From NCBI GenBank assembly GCA_047967505.1, contig CM106538.1: DNA of 64,000 nucleotides. One strand, given 5' to 3'. Each line of letters begins with the position of its first letter. The first letter of the stretch is position 1. The notes under the pieces are model-generated. The model ran no database searches, was not told where the DNA came from, and saw only the letters and a list, made by a program, of their open reading frames with translations. Below are positions 31,741-43,104 of the stretch, in pieces. Made by a program: the position numbers and the translations under genes. Source of the DNA: Dipteris shenzhenensis. Its lineage: Eukaryota; Polypodiophyta; Polypodiopsida; Gleicheniales.

Positions 31741-32457
31741 GAGTTTCTTTCCAATGGGGTGTGGAGCAACAAGAGTCTTTTCAGCAACTTAAGGAGGCCA
31801 TGAGTAAGGGCCCAATATTGAAGCCCCCTGATTGGTCTCAAGAGTTTTATGTAAATCCAAGTGTATCTTTGCATTCAGTTGGTGCTATATTGCTGCAAAA
31901 AGGAGAGGCATGAAGAATGCAACCCATTTATTATGCCAGCTGACAGCTTACAGAGGTAAAAAAAAGGTATGAAGAAATGGAGCAGGAAGCCCTCTCTTTG
32001 GTGTTTTCAGTCAGAAAGTTTCGCTCCTATTTATTACCTCGACCATTTTTCTTTCTTACCTCTCAGTCTGTATTACCCTGATTGGTCTCAAGAGTTTTAT
32101 GTAAATCCAAGTGTATCTTTGCATTCAGTTGGTGCTATATTGCTGCAAAAAGGAAAGGCATGAAGAATGCAACCCATTTATTATGCCAGCTGACAGCTTA
32201 CAGAGGTGGAGACAAGGTATGAAGAAATGGAGCAGGAAGCCCTCTCTTTGGTGTTTTCAGTCAGAAAGTTTCGCTCCTATTTATTACCTCGACCATTTTT
32301 CTTCCTTACCTCTCAGTCTGTATTAGCATATCTAGTTCACAAGCCTAATCCTGGAAGGAGATTTGCAAGATGGTTGTCAGAGTTTCAAGAGTTCTCTTTC
32401 TCTTTTGTCACTGAAAATACCACTAGGTCCACTATGGCAGATTTGCTCACAGGATGA
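31741..32457 (+). pseudogene. First RNase H of the Tat element, broken by a 250-bp tandem duplication
   Basis: Starts 'FQWGVEQQESFQQLKEAM' and 'WSQEFYVNPSVSLHSVGAIL'. The catalytic Asp of the usual 'DAS' motif is replaced ('NPS'). Bases 31,826-32,075 are repeated at 32,076-32,325. 250 is not a multiple of three, so the frame is destroyed. The C-terminal end reads 'RRFARWLSEFQEFSF', 'ADLLTG'. Confidence 0.8.
31826..32325 (+). repeat. Tandem duplication, 2 x 250 bp, in RNase H
   Basis: Two head-to-tail copies that differ at only about seven positions, several clustered where the first copy has AAAAAAAA for GGAGACAA. The duplication therefore happened after insertion of the element. Confidence 0.9.
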
Positions 32458-32529
32458 CAGGATCTAAGAGAAGAAAAGAAATATAAGGAGGACATTAATG
32501 ATGAAAGGGAGACACCACCAACAACTTTT

Positions 32530-32925
32530 GTCTTGTATTTTGATGGGGCTTTTAGTCTTTCATGCCAACAAGGGGCTGGGGGGATAGTCTTGATGAATTT
32601 TGAAGGTCAAGAGGTGTGGGCAAGACGACAAGAGCTTCCAGGTATCACAACTAACAATGCAGCTGAGTATAATGCTTTGATTCTTAGTTTGGAGAATTGT
32701 CTTCAAAGTCAAGTTAAAGAATTAGAAGTAAAAGGAGATTCTCAGCTTATTATATAGCAAATGCAAGGGCATTACAAGACAAGAAGCCCTCATTTGAAGG
32801 AGCTTAATCAGAAGGCTATGGCACTATGTAGTTAGTTTGATTTTTGCACGTTTGTTCATATAAATAGAAAAGAAAATCAAAGGGCAGATGAGTTGGCTAC
32901 TCAAGCCATTGTAGTACAAGACTGA
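32530..32925 (+). pseudogene. Second (archaeal-type) RNase H of the Tat element
   Basis: 'YFDGAFSLSCQQGAGGIVLM' with the first catalytic Asp, 'TTNNAAEYNALILSLE' with the Glu, 'VKGDSQLII' with an Asp, and 'KENQRADELATQA' with the closing acidic residue. This is the layout of the additional RNase H known from Tat elements, placed between the first RNase H and integrase. All four acidic positions survive, though stops at 32,755 and 32,831 interrupt it. Confidence 0.82.
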
Positions 32926-32969
32926 GGGGTGGTTTCTTTGGTAGACACTGGATGGCCAGAACTGCAAGA

Positions 32970-34190
32970 TGTTTAGTAATATGTGGAAGAAGGCATGTTT
33001 CCTCGAGGGTTAACTCCACAACAAAAGCAGAGATTGGTAAGGAAGGCTTGTTCCTATGCTGTTGTTGATGACATTCTTTATAAATTGGGAAAAGATAAGG
33101 TGCTATGTCGGGTGGTCCATCCCATGGAGACTACGAGAATCCTAGAAATGTGTCATGAATGCTCTGGTCATTTTGCTTTAGCAAGCACACCTAGGAGAAT
33201 TCTCAATACAGGTTACTTTTGGCCACACCTCCATAAGGATGTATATGAATGGTGTTGAAGTAGTAAAGTATGCCAAAAGTTTGGAAGGCGACAGTTGATT
33301 CTTGGGCCCTTGAAGCCTATTCCAGCATATGGACCATTTGAGAGGTGGGGGTTGGACTTTGTGGGACCACTCCCTCGCTCATCTCATGGCAAGCATTATT
33401 TATTGGTGGCCACAGATTATGCGACTCGGTGAGCGGAGGCCAAGGCCACAGTCAATAGCAAGGCAAGCACAATTGCAAAATTTCTCTTTTATCAAATTTG
33501 TTCACGCTTTGGTTGTCCTTCGGAAATTCTCATTGATAGAGGAACCTCTTTTAGAAATGAACTAATTAAAGATGTGGTGCATAAGCTAAAGATAAATCAT
33601 AGCATGTCTACGCCATACTATCCACAATGTAATGGCTTGGCTGAGAAAACAAATGGATTGTTGTGCAAGCCAATGGGAAAGCTTGTAGACACCAAGAAAA
33701 GGCATTGGGATAGGCACTTGGCAGAAGTTTTATGAGCTTACAGAACCACACACAAGCTAGCTATTGGGTTTACACCATTCCAACTAGTGTATGGAATAGA
33801 AGCCATTTTACCCATTGAATTGGAGATACATAGTCTTCGCACTGCTATTGCAAGAAAAGGACAGGAGGATGCCTATGCTCAATGCTTGGTACAGCTAGAA
33901 GCCTTGGATGAATGCAGATTACAGGCCTTACAAAACTTGGAAGCTTCTAAAAAAAGGCACAAAGCCCATTTTGAACCAAATTATTGCAGAAGTAGATTTG
34001 GTCATGAGATTTGATAGCTATCTAGACAACCGGTTAGATAAAAAGTTTATCGGCCGATGGAAGGGACCATATCGAGTCAAAAAGAAGTTCATGAATAAAA
34101 ACCTATCAGCTTGAGGATGTTGATGGCATGGTGATACCCAAATGCACCAATGAGTATCGCCTTAAATTCTTCTATGCTCGACCACCTTGA
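32970..34190 (+). pseudogene. Integrase of the Tat element
   Basis: HHCC domain: 'MCHECSGHFALASTPRRIL', 'YFWPHLHKDVYEWC', 'KVCQKFGR' (33,150-33,290). Core: 'VGPLPRSSHGKHYLLVATDY' with the first Asp, 'LIDRGTSFRNELI' with the second, 'NGLAEKTNGLL' with the Glu, 'YRTTHKLAIGFTPFQLVYG'. The C-terminus reads to about 34,190. Stops at about 33,256, 33,430 and 33,733. No chromodomain. Confidence 0.82.
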
Positions 34191-34228
34191 GGGCCAGCAG
34201 ACCCTCTCTATCATTAGGGAGGATCTGC

Positions 34229-34242
34229 TGGGGGGGGAAAGA
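34229..34242 (+). other. Polypurine tract of the Tat element
   Basis: TGGGGGGGGAAAGA-type run just before the 3' LTR. Confidence 0.85.
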
Positions 34243-36301
34243 TGTGACGCCAAAAATTAATATTTTTTCTTTGGCATTAGTATTGTTTTCTTCTATGTTT
34301 GATAAGAGTTTGAGTATCAAGTGATAGCCTAGCGGCTCTCACTTATTTCTATTTTTTAAGATATTGTATGGGATTGAGAGGATGAGTAGAATGGATCATT
34401 GTAAATACCATAGGTATGAATTATAAATACCTTGGTATGGGGTGAGAGTTATTTGTGTATGGGATATTATGGGTTTTTTAGAAAATAGGAAGAGTGAGTC
34501 ATATAAAGAGGTGGGCTCATGTCCATGTGTTCCGTTAATATAAGAGAGGCCACATGCCAAGCATGTGGAAGGCATGTAGAGGAGTGTGGAGTCAAGAGGA
34601 ATCCTTCTAGAATTCCCATGTGGAATAAGGAGGACGTGGACATATGGTAAAGAGAGGGTCCCTATGGGCTCCATGTGGGGAGACTCTTGACTTTCTCAAT
34701 ATTTTAAGAGTCTTGAGCATCTTTTGATGGGACACATGGCAAGAGTACCCAAAAAGGACATGGATGGTGAGATATGGGCTTATGTGATTGATGGGGAAAA
34801 TAATCTACAAGCAGCAAGGAGGGTGACAAAATCTCTATAAAAGGAGCCTTCCTCTCCCTTGTTCATAAATCTCTTCCACCATTAGGCCTCATGTTGCTGT
34901 AGCTCTAGTCTCCTCGAGCCTTCTCTCCCTCTTGTAGATATTCTCTTATGTAGACTCTTGAGTCCATCTCTCTCTAGTTTATTCTCTCTCTATGAGTAGT
35001 CTTGGATGTTCCCCTCCCTCTTGTATGTATGAAACGTCTTCTTCTCCCATGTATTTGTAGTATATTTGAGTGGAATCTTACTCTCATGGCAATGAAAGTC
35101 ACTTTTTATCATTTTCCTTGAGTCTCCATTCCTATGTTTTTTTCTCTCTCTATTTAAGTCTCTAAAGTAGTTCTTGTTCAGCCACTCACTGTGCACACAT
35201 GGTCCATCCGTTTCTCAAGCCACCATACAAACTTCTTCCTCTCTTTTAGGCTAATTCTAGGGGTATTGGATCGTTGATAATTGTCGAGCCTTGAGGGAGT
35301 AGTTTTCTTATGCGAAATCTGCATGGGCAGATGGTAGTTAATATAGCAGTTAGACCCCCTATTAGTATTTGGCCTATAACTTTCTCCTCGATGGTGTGAT
35401 TTCAATGAAACTTATATCATGCGAAGCTCTCTTTAAGATCTCCCTCTGATGTAATGAGTTTCTTGCATTGGGTCCAGGATGAGAAGTTATGAGTCTGTAT
35501 GTATGACTGTTTATTTCTATGGCAGTTTTTACCCCCTTTTTGTAAACTGTCCATATCTCTTTAACCGATTATCTGTTTTCAATGAAACTTATATCAATGT
35601 TAAGCTCTCTGTAAGGGTCTTTCTCTTGTGTAATTAGTTTCTTACATTGGGTCTAAGACAAGAAGTTATGAGTCTCTGTGTATGACTATTTATTTCTATG
35701 GTAGTTTTTACCCCCTTTCAGTAAACTATCCATATCTCTTCAACTAGTTATCTATTTTCAACGAAACTTATATCAGTACAAAGCTCACTTCAAGGCACAT
35801 CCTTGTATTTACTTTAATTTTTTATATCAATTCTTTGGTGGAAGTTTTAGACCTTTGTGTTTTTTAACAGTTTGTAGAATGAATCTGAGCCATTTCTAGA
35901 GGCTTCTATGAAGGAGGTGCCATGATTTCCCAGAATTTACCCATCCAGCCAAATAAGCCCCTTGAAGCCCCTAGATATATATAAGTTCATGTCATGTTGA
36001 GCCGAAAGATCTTCTTCCAACAATGCATCACTCTTCTCTTTGGCGCCGACCAGCTTGGTGAGATAATGGCCTCTGCGGATCCTTTTCTTCTCCCGATGTT
36101 GGACTACAATGTCACTTGGGATGTTACCATATTCATTCTCCTTTAAGGGAAGCAAGGAGAAAGATATTTTGTGGTTTTCTTTGCATGAAAATATTTTCTT
36201 CATCTCTCTTTGCAAGTGATAAGGGTCTCTATTATTAAGATTGGGAAGAGCAGGAAGCTAAGAGGTGCGTGAAGTTTCATTACCCCCATTTGCATGTCAC
36301 A
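34243..36301 (+). repeat. 3' LTR of the Tat element
   Basis: 2,059 bp, TGTGAC...GTCACA, one promoter copy (TATAAAAG at 34,836-34,843), same internal repeats as the 5' LTR. Confidence 0.9.
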
Positions 36302-37500
36302 ATACACATCTTCAACACTGTAGAGCATGGATAGTTGCAAAGACAAAGGATGCAGCCCATGAACAAACATGTGTTGTGAGAACGTGGTGGAGGAATGCCC
36401 TTGTGGCTACAAATGACATTCGATTCCTTGACCAGCGGATGTCATGGTGGGAGGATAGGACAGCCCATTGGGGTGCATTTATGGTGCAAGTAAGTGGCAT
36501 TAAGTTGAATTACTTCTTCATTTTTTTCATCTACATGAAAATTTTAGGATTGCATTCTAAAAGGATACCTTGTCAGGTGATGGACTCAAGAACTGAAGTC
36601 AATACTCCATGGATGAACTTGTTTGAGTCCAATCATGGGAGTTTGTTAGCATCAGAAGGGTACATTCAACTGATTTCTTTGTATGGTGCATGCATTGGGG
36701 CTACTGCATTGATGCAAATTGATAGTAGGTGTGAGCAACATGTGAAAATATTGCATATTGGATCTAGCCCAAGCTTGGAGAACTTTTTTCATCCATTGGC
36801 CAAACTAGATCAAGCAATATCGTCGCACAACAAGCTTTCAAGGTTGTAACTCTGCCATCAATATTACAAGGGTTGATATGGATCCAAATCATCTTCCAGG
36901 GGATGTTGAAAGTGTTTGATGAAAAAAGAGGATTGCATAAGGTTTTGGAATGAATGACACCCATTGCCATGACTACGAGTATGTGGTTCATCCAAGAAGA
37001 GGGAGTCACGCAATTCCAGGTGGAGCCATGCAATCTAATGGCTTGCAAGAGGGGTAGCCATATAACCATAATTCTTAAAGGGAGAAGGAAGGGTGTCAAG
37101 TAGATCTCACTATGGAAGAGCAAGAAATCCATGATATCTTTTGGGCCATCTACCGTTGTGAGCAGCTTGGCCATCTAGTGAGGGACACAAATGTGGGAGC
37201 TTATCAATGAGAATAATTTGAGTCAGTGTGTAGTCCTATCCTTTAAGAGAAGCATCAATCATAGCCAAGGACAGAGGGTGCAATTCTTTTGGTTCTATGG
37301 GAGATGATGTTTTACATGCTTGGACTCCAAGCAATAAGGTTGTTGAAGTTCCAAGAGTACCAACCATATGGTCTAGCAGGGAGTTGGATGCTAATTACAA
37401 AATTGCAAAAACTACAAAGATCAGGCTTTCAAGTTCAAACATCATGCCACTTGGAGATCCCATTTGTTGATCGCAATAATGTTGGGATACCATCCACCTT
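36302..37500 (+). pseudogene. Transposase-like protein, C-terminal part
   Basis: Continues from 26,750: 'HLQHCRAWIVAKTKDAAHEQ', 'VVRTWWRNALVATNDI', 'MSWWEDRTAHWGAFMVQ' to 36,489. A probable intron is 36,490-36,576 (GTAAGT...AG; 87 bp and open, so the frame also reads through). Then 'MNLFESNHGSLLASEGYIQL' and 'LYGACIGATALMQI', open to 36,849, followed by several frames with coding character ('HAIPGGAMQSNGLQEG', 'VLHAWTPSNKVVEVPRVPT' at about 37,312). The Trp-rich block and 'NL.ES.H..LLAS' resemble plant transposases that end in a zinc-finger region, but the exact family is not recognised. Confidence 0.5.
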
Positions 37501-37525
37501 AGTACACTACTTCAACTCATCATAA

Positions 37526-38200
37526 ATAAAATGAAATGATGCTCAAGTATCTCTAAGGCTTGCTCTAACTGTATTGATTGCTCCTTGCACATGAGGGCTA
37601 CAATAAATATTGGATGAGTGTGGCTTGTGGATGAAGATGAGAAATTTTCAGTTACAAGATTTGACTCTGCCATTACTGGGAATACATAAACGATGTGTAT
37701 ATGCAATGGACCATCCTGCACCTGCAAGGACTTCACAATAAGCATGGCACACATGGCATGTTTGTTCCATGCAAGCACATGTACTTATTTATATTCATGT
37801 CTTAGGGTAGAATATGGACTGCATGACCATATATCAACCACGGTTAACATGATTTGATGTATTTCAACTTTTAACATCACCTAGGGTGTATGTTAGTCAA
37901 TGTTTGGAGTGACATTATTTGATCAAATTCAACATTTTTGACATATTTTTGTAATACAAGCCAAGAAAAGTGGAGACCTAGGTATATTGTTTTGGCCCTA
38001 TTTTGACTTGGCATGTACCTTCTTTTTTCAACTACATGATCTATGCTTTCACTTTTGTGGGATATTAGTAAAGTGACTTCCATTGATGTAACTCGTACTA
38101 TGACATTGTGGTATAGACTAGGATATGTGGATATTAAAAGTTGATTCTAAGAGTTGACCCAATCCACAACACTGCTAGCAGATCTAGAGTCACACCACCA
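37526..38200. other. No supported gene
   Basis: AT-rich spacer. Short open frames on both strands show no known motif. Confidence 0.5.
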
Positions 38201-38376
38201 ATAAGATAATGTATTGTATGCTTTGTTTTTCAAAAAAAGGGTGTATCTATACACCACTTATATATTGAATTCAACTCTTTTTTTTCAAAAAAATGGTGTA
38301 TCTATACACCACTTATTTGTTGAATTCAACAGATACACCATTTGTATGGAAAAAAGCATACAAAACATTATCTTAT
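38201..38376. mobile_element. MITE-like palindromic element
   Basis: 176 bp. The left end ATAAGATAATGTATTGTATG is matched inversely by the right end (one mismatch in about 22). Inside, the hairpin unit GGTGTATCTATACACC occurs at about 38,240 and 38,293, and a half copy lies near the right end. No coding capacity. Target duplication not evident (flanks CCA / GCA). Confidence 0.7.
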
Positions 38377-38499
38377 GCATCTGAATCTCGTTCAAAGTCA
38401 TCAGATTCATAGAGGGAATTTGCTACACAATCAAAGGTACTTGGAAGTATAAGGCTCGCTGCAAGTCTCAGACCAAATGAAGCTTCACACCTCCAGGGG

Positions 38500-39235
38500 C
38501 AGCAGCATCTTCTCCACCTCCAAAAACATGTCTTCTTCAAAACCCGACTGGTTTTTCCTTAGTTTCTCCTCATTCCCTTGACCATTTGCCCTCAAAATTC
38601 ACCAATAGGTAGCTCATATAGTTCCTAAGTGCACCTCAGACCATTTTTTAAATGGTGGCTCCAACAAGCTGTATCATCAAAAATGGCACAGGATAGGGCG
38701 AGTGTAAGCATGGGTTGTAGAGGCCATAATCCTTCAATTCCTCTCAAGTGGAAGTGCGCCTTAACTAGGGTAATCTACACCTAAAAGGGTTGGAGCAATG
38801 GTTCAAAGATGAAAGAGAACAAGCACTTGGAAATTTTGTGGGAAGAAGAGGAAGAAAAGCTTCAAAAAGTTCATTGGTGAAGAAGATGATGACATGGCAC
38901 TCAAGGAGGTCTCAAGGAGAGTGGACCAAGGCTCTGATACCACATGTTAGAGTTGCAAGAAGGATTGAGCAAGTGAAGCAAAAGAGAGTGTTTATTCAAG
39001 AGAGACAGGCCCAATATATAGGCTCTAATTACATCCAGTAGTGACATCACATGTGAGCTCAGTAGAGCATCTAGATCCACAAATCTCTCAACCAGTTCCA
39101 TGATTCTCTCAATCACACACCACACACCTAGATTCACTCAATCACACCTATTGACACCTATCTAGGCACACCATGTGTTTGCACACTCACAACCTTAGAC
39201 CTTAGGACTCTAGATCCCATTATCTCAATTTGTCC
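38500..39235 (-). mobile_element. Fragment of a third gag-only-type element: leader, primer site, 5' LTR
   Basis: On the minus strand an LTR begins near 39,235 and ends at 38,945 (TGTTAGAG at its inner end). Three bases further the primer site CTCTGATACCA (38,931-38,941) follows, then a purine-rich leader with GAAGAAGATGATGAC words like the leader at 9,035-9,110. The LTR shares phrases such as GATTCTCTCAATCA with the young element. No gag or second LTR found; the left end is undefined. Confidence 0.6.
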
Positions 39236-40129
39236 TTCACTTAATCTTCCAAGATTTGATGGGTGGGAGGTGTGAAAATTCAAAATTCGTAGTAGTGAAA
39301 TTTCAGCAACCAGTTTTCTCCCTCCAGCAATACACATCAACAGAATTGGATATCCCAAACAAGTGCAATGTGGCCTAAATACTTGAAAACACAAATAGGC
39401 CAAAGGGCACGGTATCAGGTTTGGTGCTGTGTATTATTAAATGCAATGACATTTTGGCATGCTTATGAGCCATATGGGAAGCAAGTGCATGGAAAAAGAA
39501 ACAATTCAAAATTGTAAATAGTGTTGGATTTATTAAAATATCTTTTCACATGCACAAATTGCACTTTTCCAACTCCTTCCATTTTAGGGTGAATCTAGAT
39601 ACCAATACCAACAACTATCAATGTTTTAGGACCACCATGCACTAGTCGCAATAGTTTGGATTCCAAATTTTCAATCTGTTTTGGTTTTTAATAAATCAAA
39701 AAAAAGTTATGGAGTGTGCCCTCAAATGGGTATGCATCACTTTAGCACAACATTGGAGGCCCATTAACCCATGCATGATGATCTCATTTAGGTGTTTCCT
39801 TGGGTTGAGGAGAAGCTCACATAGTGTACTTTATAATGATTACTTGGTTGCATGTATGTATAGAACAAAATTTTGATGTTTTTGAATAAATTGATATATC
39901 CTATAGTCTTCAAGATGCACATGCTTCACATGCAACATAACACTTGTAATGCTTTAATGATCTCATTCCAAATCCTTATTCCATAATTTTTTGCTCTCAT
40001 GTTCAAGTTTGAATGTGTACTACAACTTGAAGTCAAAATTTACCGAATTTTGTTGAGAAATGCATAAGTTATGGGTCATGCAAGATACCCATATACAGAA
40101 AAGTCTCTGAACCTCACCAAAAATGGCTA
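39236..40129. other. No supported gene
   Basis: Nothing recognised on either strand. AT-rich with short homopolymers. Confidence 0.5.
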
Positions 40130-41170
40130 CACCCAAGCAAACAATGACCCCGTCCACAACTCCTTGTTGAGCCCTGTGTAAAAATAGTCTCCCAACTATT
40201 CTTCAAAAGGTCTTTGTGGTGCTGCAAGCCTTCGATACAAAATTTTAAATTTGTGTGCATAATCCTCCACTAATAAGTCTTTCTGCTTCATGTTGCAAAG
40301 CCTTTTAAGCACTACCTCCAATGTTTTTTCCTTCCAAAATCTTCCCAAGAAAGATCCCTTCAACTCATCATATGTAGTAAGAAAGATCCCTTCAACTCAT
40401 CATATGTAGCAAAAGTGTGGTAGCCCATACTGCATGAACCAGATCATTGCTCTCCCTTCTAGTGTGGCTGCAAACTGCTCCTTCTTTACTGCATCTGCTA
40501 AACCCTGGAAACCACTTGCAATCCATCGGGTCTCAAATTGCCCTACATGATTGTCAGGGTCTTGTCCTTTTTTCTGTTTGAACTTTGTAGCTTTTACCAG
40601 TGGATTTGGACTTGCCATGATGACAAGTGGTGGAGCAATTTGTCTCCTTAGTTGAGGTGGCAATGGATTGAACAAGTTTCTTCAAGTTGCAACACAAACT
40701 CTTGCTTCTACATAAGATCCATAGGTAGTTCTAATGAAAACTTATGATGGTGATGCTAGGGTCAAGTTTGGATTTGCTTCCTCCACTTCTAAATACTGTG
40801 AAGTCTAAGTAGAATTTGCAGAGGATCCTTCTCTACTTGGGACATATTTGACATCTTCACTGCTTTCTCAATCTTGTTGTTGTTGGAGGTCAGTTTGACT
40901 TGAGGCTTTGGACCTGACTCTTGCCTTGGTAAAATAGGTGTGGCTTCTTTAGGTAGAAGTCTTTTGTTCTCTTGTGTCTGACATTTGCTACTCGATCCTC
41001 CATGAAGGCAATGATCACCCTCAGTCAAAATTTGGTCTGATCTTCTTTTACGTACTATGTCTCACATTAGTTGCTTGTAGATTTCCCATCTTTCAGCTTC
41101 ATCTTGCTCTCTTTCTTCCTCATCTTGTCATCGCTTTGATTCCTTCCATCTCAAAGGCTTTTTTGATGTA
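40130..41170 (-). pseudogene. Gypsy-type gag remnant
   Basis: Minus strand: 'ATKFKQKKGQDPDNHVGQFE', 'AATLEGRAMIWFMQY', then after damage 'YDELKGSFLGRFW' and 'VEDYAHKFKILYRRL', the classical gag order. A 31-bp direct duplication at about 40,346-40,407 (AAGATCCCTTCAACTCATCA twice) interrupts it. Upstream (40,789-41,170) is a charged, mostly open stretch that may be the N-terminal part. No LTRs seen nearby. Confidence 0.6.
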
Positions 41171-41489
41171 GGACAACTCAAGGAAATCCCCATGGCCTCT
41201 CAATACAATGATGCAAGAAAATATAGCATGAAAAATGATGTCACAAACTTGCTTTTTGCAACTTTATTCCTAAGTTCCTACTCATTGCCCTCACTTCGAC
41301 AAGCTACACAGCATCCCTACTATTTCCATTACTCCCAAGACTTCTCACCCTATGAGTGACCTCATAAACAACATTGCAAAATTTGCAAGAGTGGGTGGTG
41401 GCCAATGCAAGTGCATGTGTTAAAGAGTAATCATTAACACCCAACATAGTTGGATTGAGGAGCTTGGAGACATGGACAAGAGCATGCAT

Positions 41490-42160
41490 CTACCCACCAT
41501 TTGTCATTATGGGTGATCAAGAAAGTGGCAAGATGAGTGTATTAGAGTTGTTCATAGGCATCCATCGCTCAAAGGTCATGGGATAGTGACTCATGTGCCA
41601 CTCATCTTAAGGCTGAAGCAAGAAGAGAAGTTCAAAATCACATTTGAGTATGATAAGAGGATGCAGTATATCAAGTAGAACACAAGCCCCCAAGCTCTAA
41701 TATATGCAATGGATGAGCTTGGTGGCAATGGAAGAGGGGTTGCAAATGAATCAATAATTGTGCATGTCAACAGGCTAGCAGCTCCTGATTTGAGGCTGAT
41801 CGATCTTCCAAGCATCACAAGAGTTCCTATGGAGGGGCAATAGAACAATATTACCGATTTGAGGCTGATCGATCTTCTAAGCACCACAAAAGTTCCTGTG
41901 GAGGGGCAATAAAACAATATTCATGACATGATATTAAAGCTTATCCTCAGTACATCTTACTTGGGACACCCAAAGGACACCATCATTTGCAACATGCTTT
42001 TTGCAGCTGCAATAGATTTGTCCATCTATGAGTCAACTCAAATCACTTGCCACATTGAGAAGCTTCAGTATGCTAGTCCTTTTATTTCCATGGTACTATT
42101 CTTTTTCAATTTCATTTGCTTCTCAAAAATCCATACTAGCACGTGTTGAGCTTGGACACC
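41490..42160 (+). pseudogene. Dynamin-related GTPase pseudogene (GTPase domain fragment)
   Basis: Large GTPase that pinches membranes. 'MGDQESGKMSVLE' at 41,509-41,547 is the P-loop (usual GDQSSGKSSVLE). 'GIVTHVPLILRLK' follows as the switch I region, and 'LRLIDLPSITRVPMEGQ' is the DxxG switch II block (DLPS for DLPG). The block occurs twice because of a 69-bp in-frame tandem duplication (41,787-41,855 and 41,856-41,924). Then come 'NIHDMILK' and 'DTIICNMLFAAAIDLSIYES' as in plant DRPs. Frameshift and stops (about 41,575, 41,840) make it dead. The mix resembles the DRP4/Mx-like branch, which is uncertain. Confidence 0.65.
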
Positions 42161-42622
42161 ATATTTCAAATAATGCAACTTTATATATTCCTTCCTAACT
42201 AGGTTACAAAACTCCAGCAAAGTGTTTGTGGGAGTGTAGTCATTTTGAGATTGAGACTCCTATGCACATGTCCAATTTGAGACCTTTTTCACTGTTAAAA
42301 TGCAAATGATGAGAGAGCTTAGCAAACTTATCAATTCCTTTCTTAAGGATCCAACAATTTAAATGCTGGAAAAGGGATGAAAGGCTAACCTTGGGAGCAC
42401 ACTCTCCTAGAGGAATACCAAGAGGTCATATTAGAAATCCAAAGAATCACTATTACAGAATTGTATTTTTTATATTTCTTGCTATGGGAATTATTTTATT
42501 TTAGTCAAGTGTGACTATGGCAAAGTATTCCATAGGAGCGCACCAAACATGGCGGGGGTCCTAGTGGATGGTTTGTAGGGTTTAGTTGGGACTCCTAACT
42601 ATCTATGTTTTGCCAAGCTAGA
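42161..42622. other. Spacer, possibly further decayed dynamin sequence
   Basis: Plus strand still has 'MQMMRELSKLINSFLKD' at about 42,300-42,350, which could be stalk-domain residue. Otherwise nothing. Confidence 0.35.
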
Positions 42623-43104
42623 TGGTTAGTATTGTGGGTAATTCGATGTTAATATTAATGTCACTAGTGTTACTAGTATTATTGCAATTGGTGACAAGGT
42701 GTGTATTTTGACGTATGTATATCAAGTATACAATTGTGTTTGGGATTAGTTGATGTGATGATTCATCAATTAATTGTAACAACTAACACAATTGGCAGCT
42801 TGAGGATAGATGATGAGTTGGATTATGAGGAATGGAGATGGTGAAGGTGATTTGGATTCATCAAAGTATCGAATGCTCATCAAATGGTTGCCAAAGGCCA
42901 TGGGTCATATTGTAAAGTAATGAATATTAAGTCATGGGCTAATTTATTTTATTAATTGTGGACGAGGGCATATTAAGCCTTGTGATATTTTGAGCTCATG
43001 GAGCTATGTTGAGCAATCCCTCTAATTGTGGACAAGAGATGCTTTTGGATGTACTATCATTGGTTCTTTGCTTTTTGGAATTACAATTATAAATACTCTA
43101 GATG
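42623..43104 (+). repeat. Left arm of a large inverted repeat
   Basis: Pairs with 46,460-46,919 in opposite orientation, about 85-90% identical by eye. Both begin TGGTTAGTATTGTGGG and end ATAAATACTCTAGATG, with a TATA-like box near the inner end. The arms are probably two LTR/U3 fragments of one family in opposite orientation. Confidence 0.8.

Larger units (their letters stand above)
26751..36301 (+). mobile_element. Tat-lineage Ty3/gypsy element with long LTRs
   Basis: 9.55-kb element: 5' LTR 26,751-28,885, primer site, gag, protease, RT, RNase H, second RNase H, integrase, purine tract 34,229-34,242, 3' LTR 34,243-36,301. LTR ends are TGTGAC/GTCACA. The target duplication is ATAC (26,747-26,750 and 36,302-36,305). 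It is inserted in a transposase-like gene, whose frame is restored when it is removed. LTRs look about 95% identical by eye, apart from indels. Stops and duplications make it non-autonomous. The second RNase H and lack of chromodomain place it in the Tat group. Confidence 0.9.
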
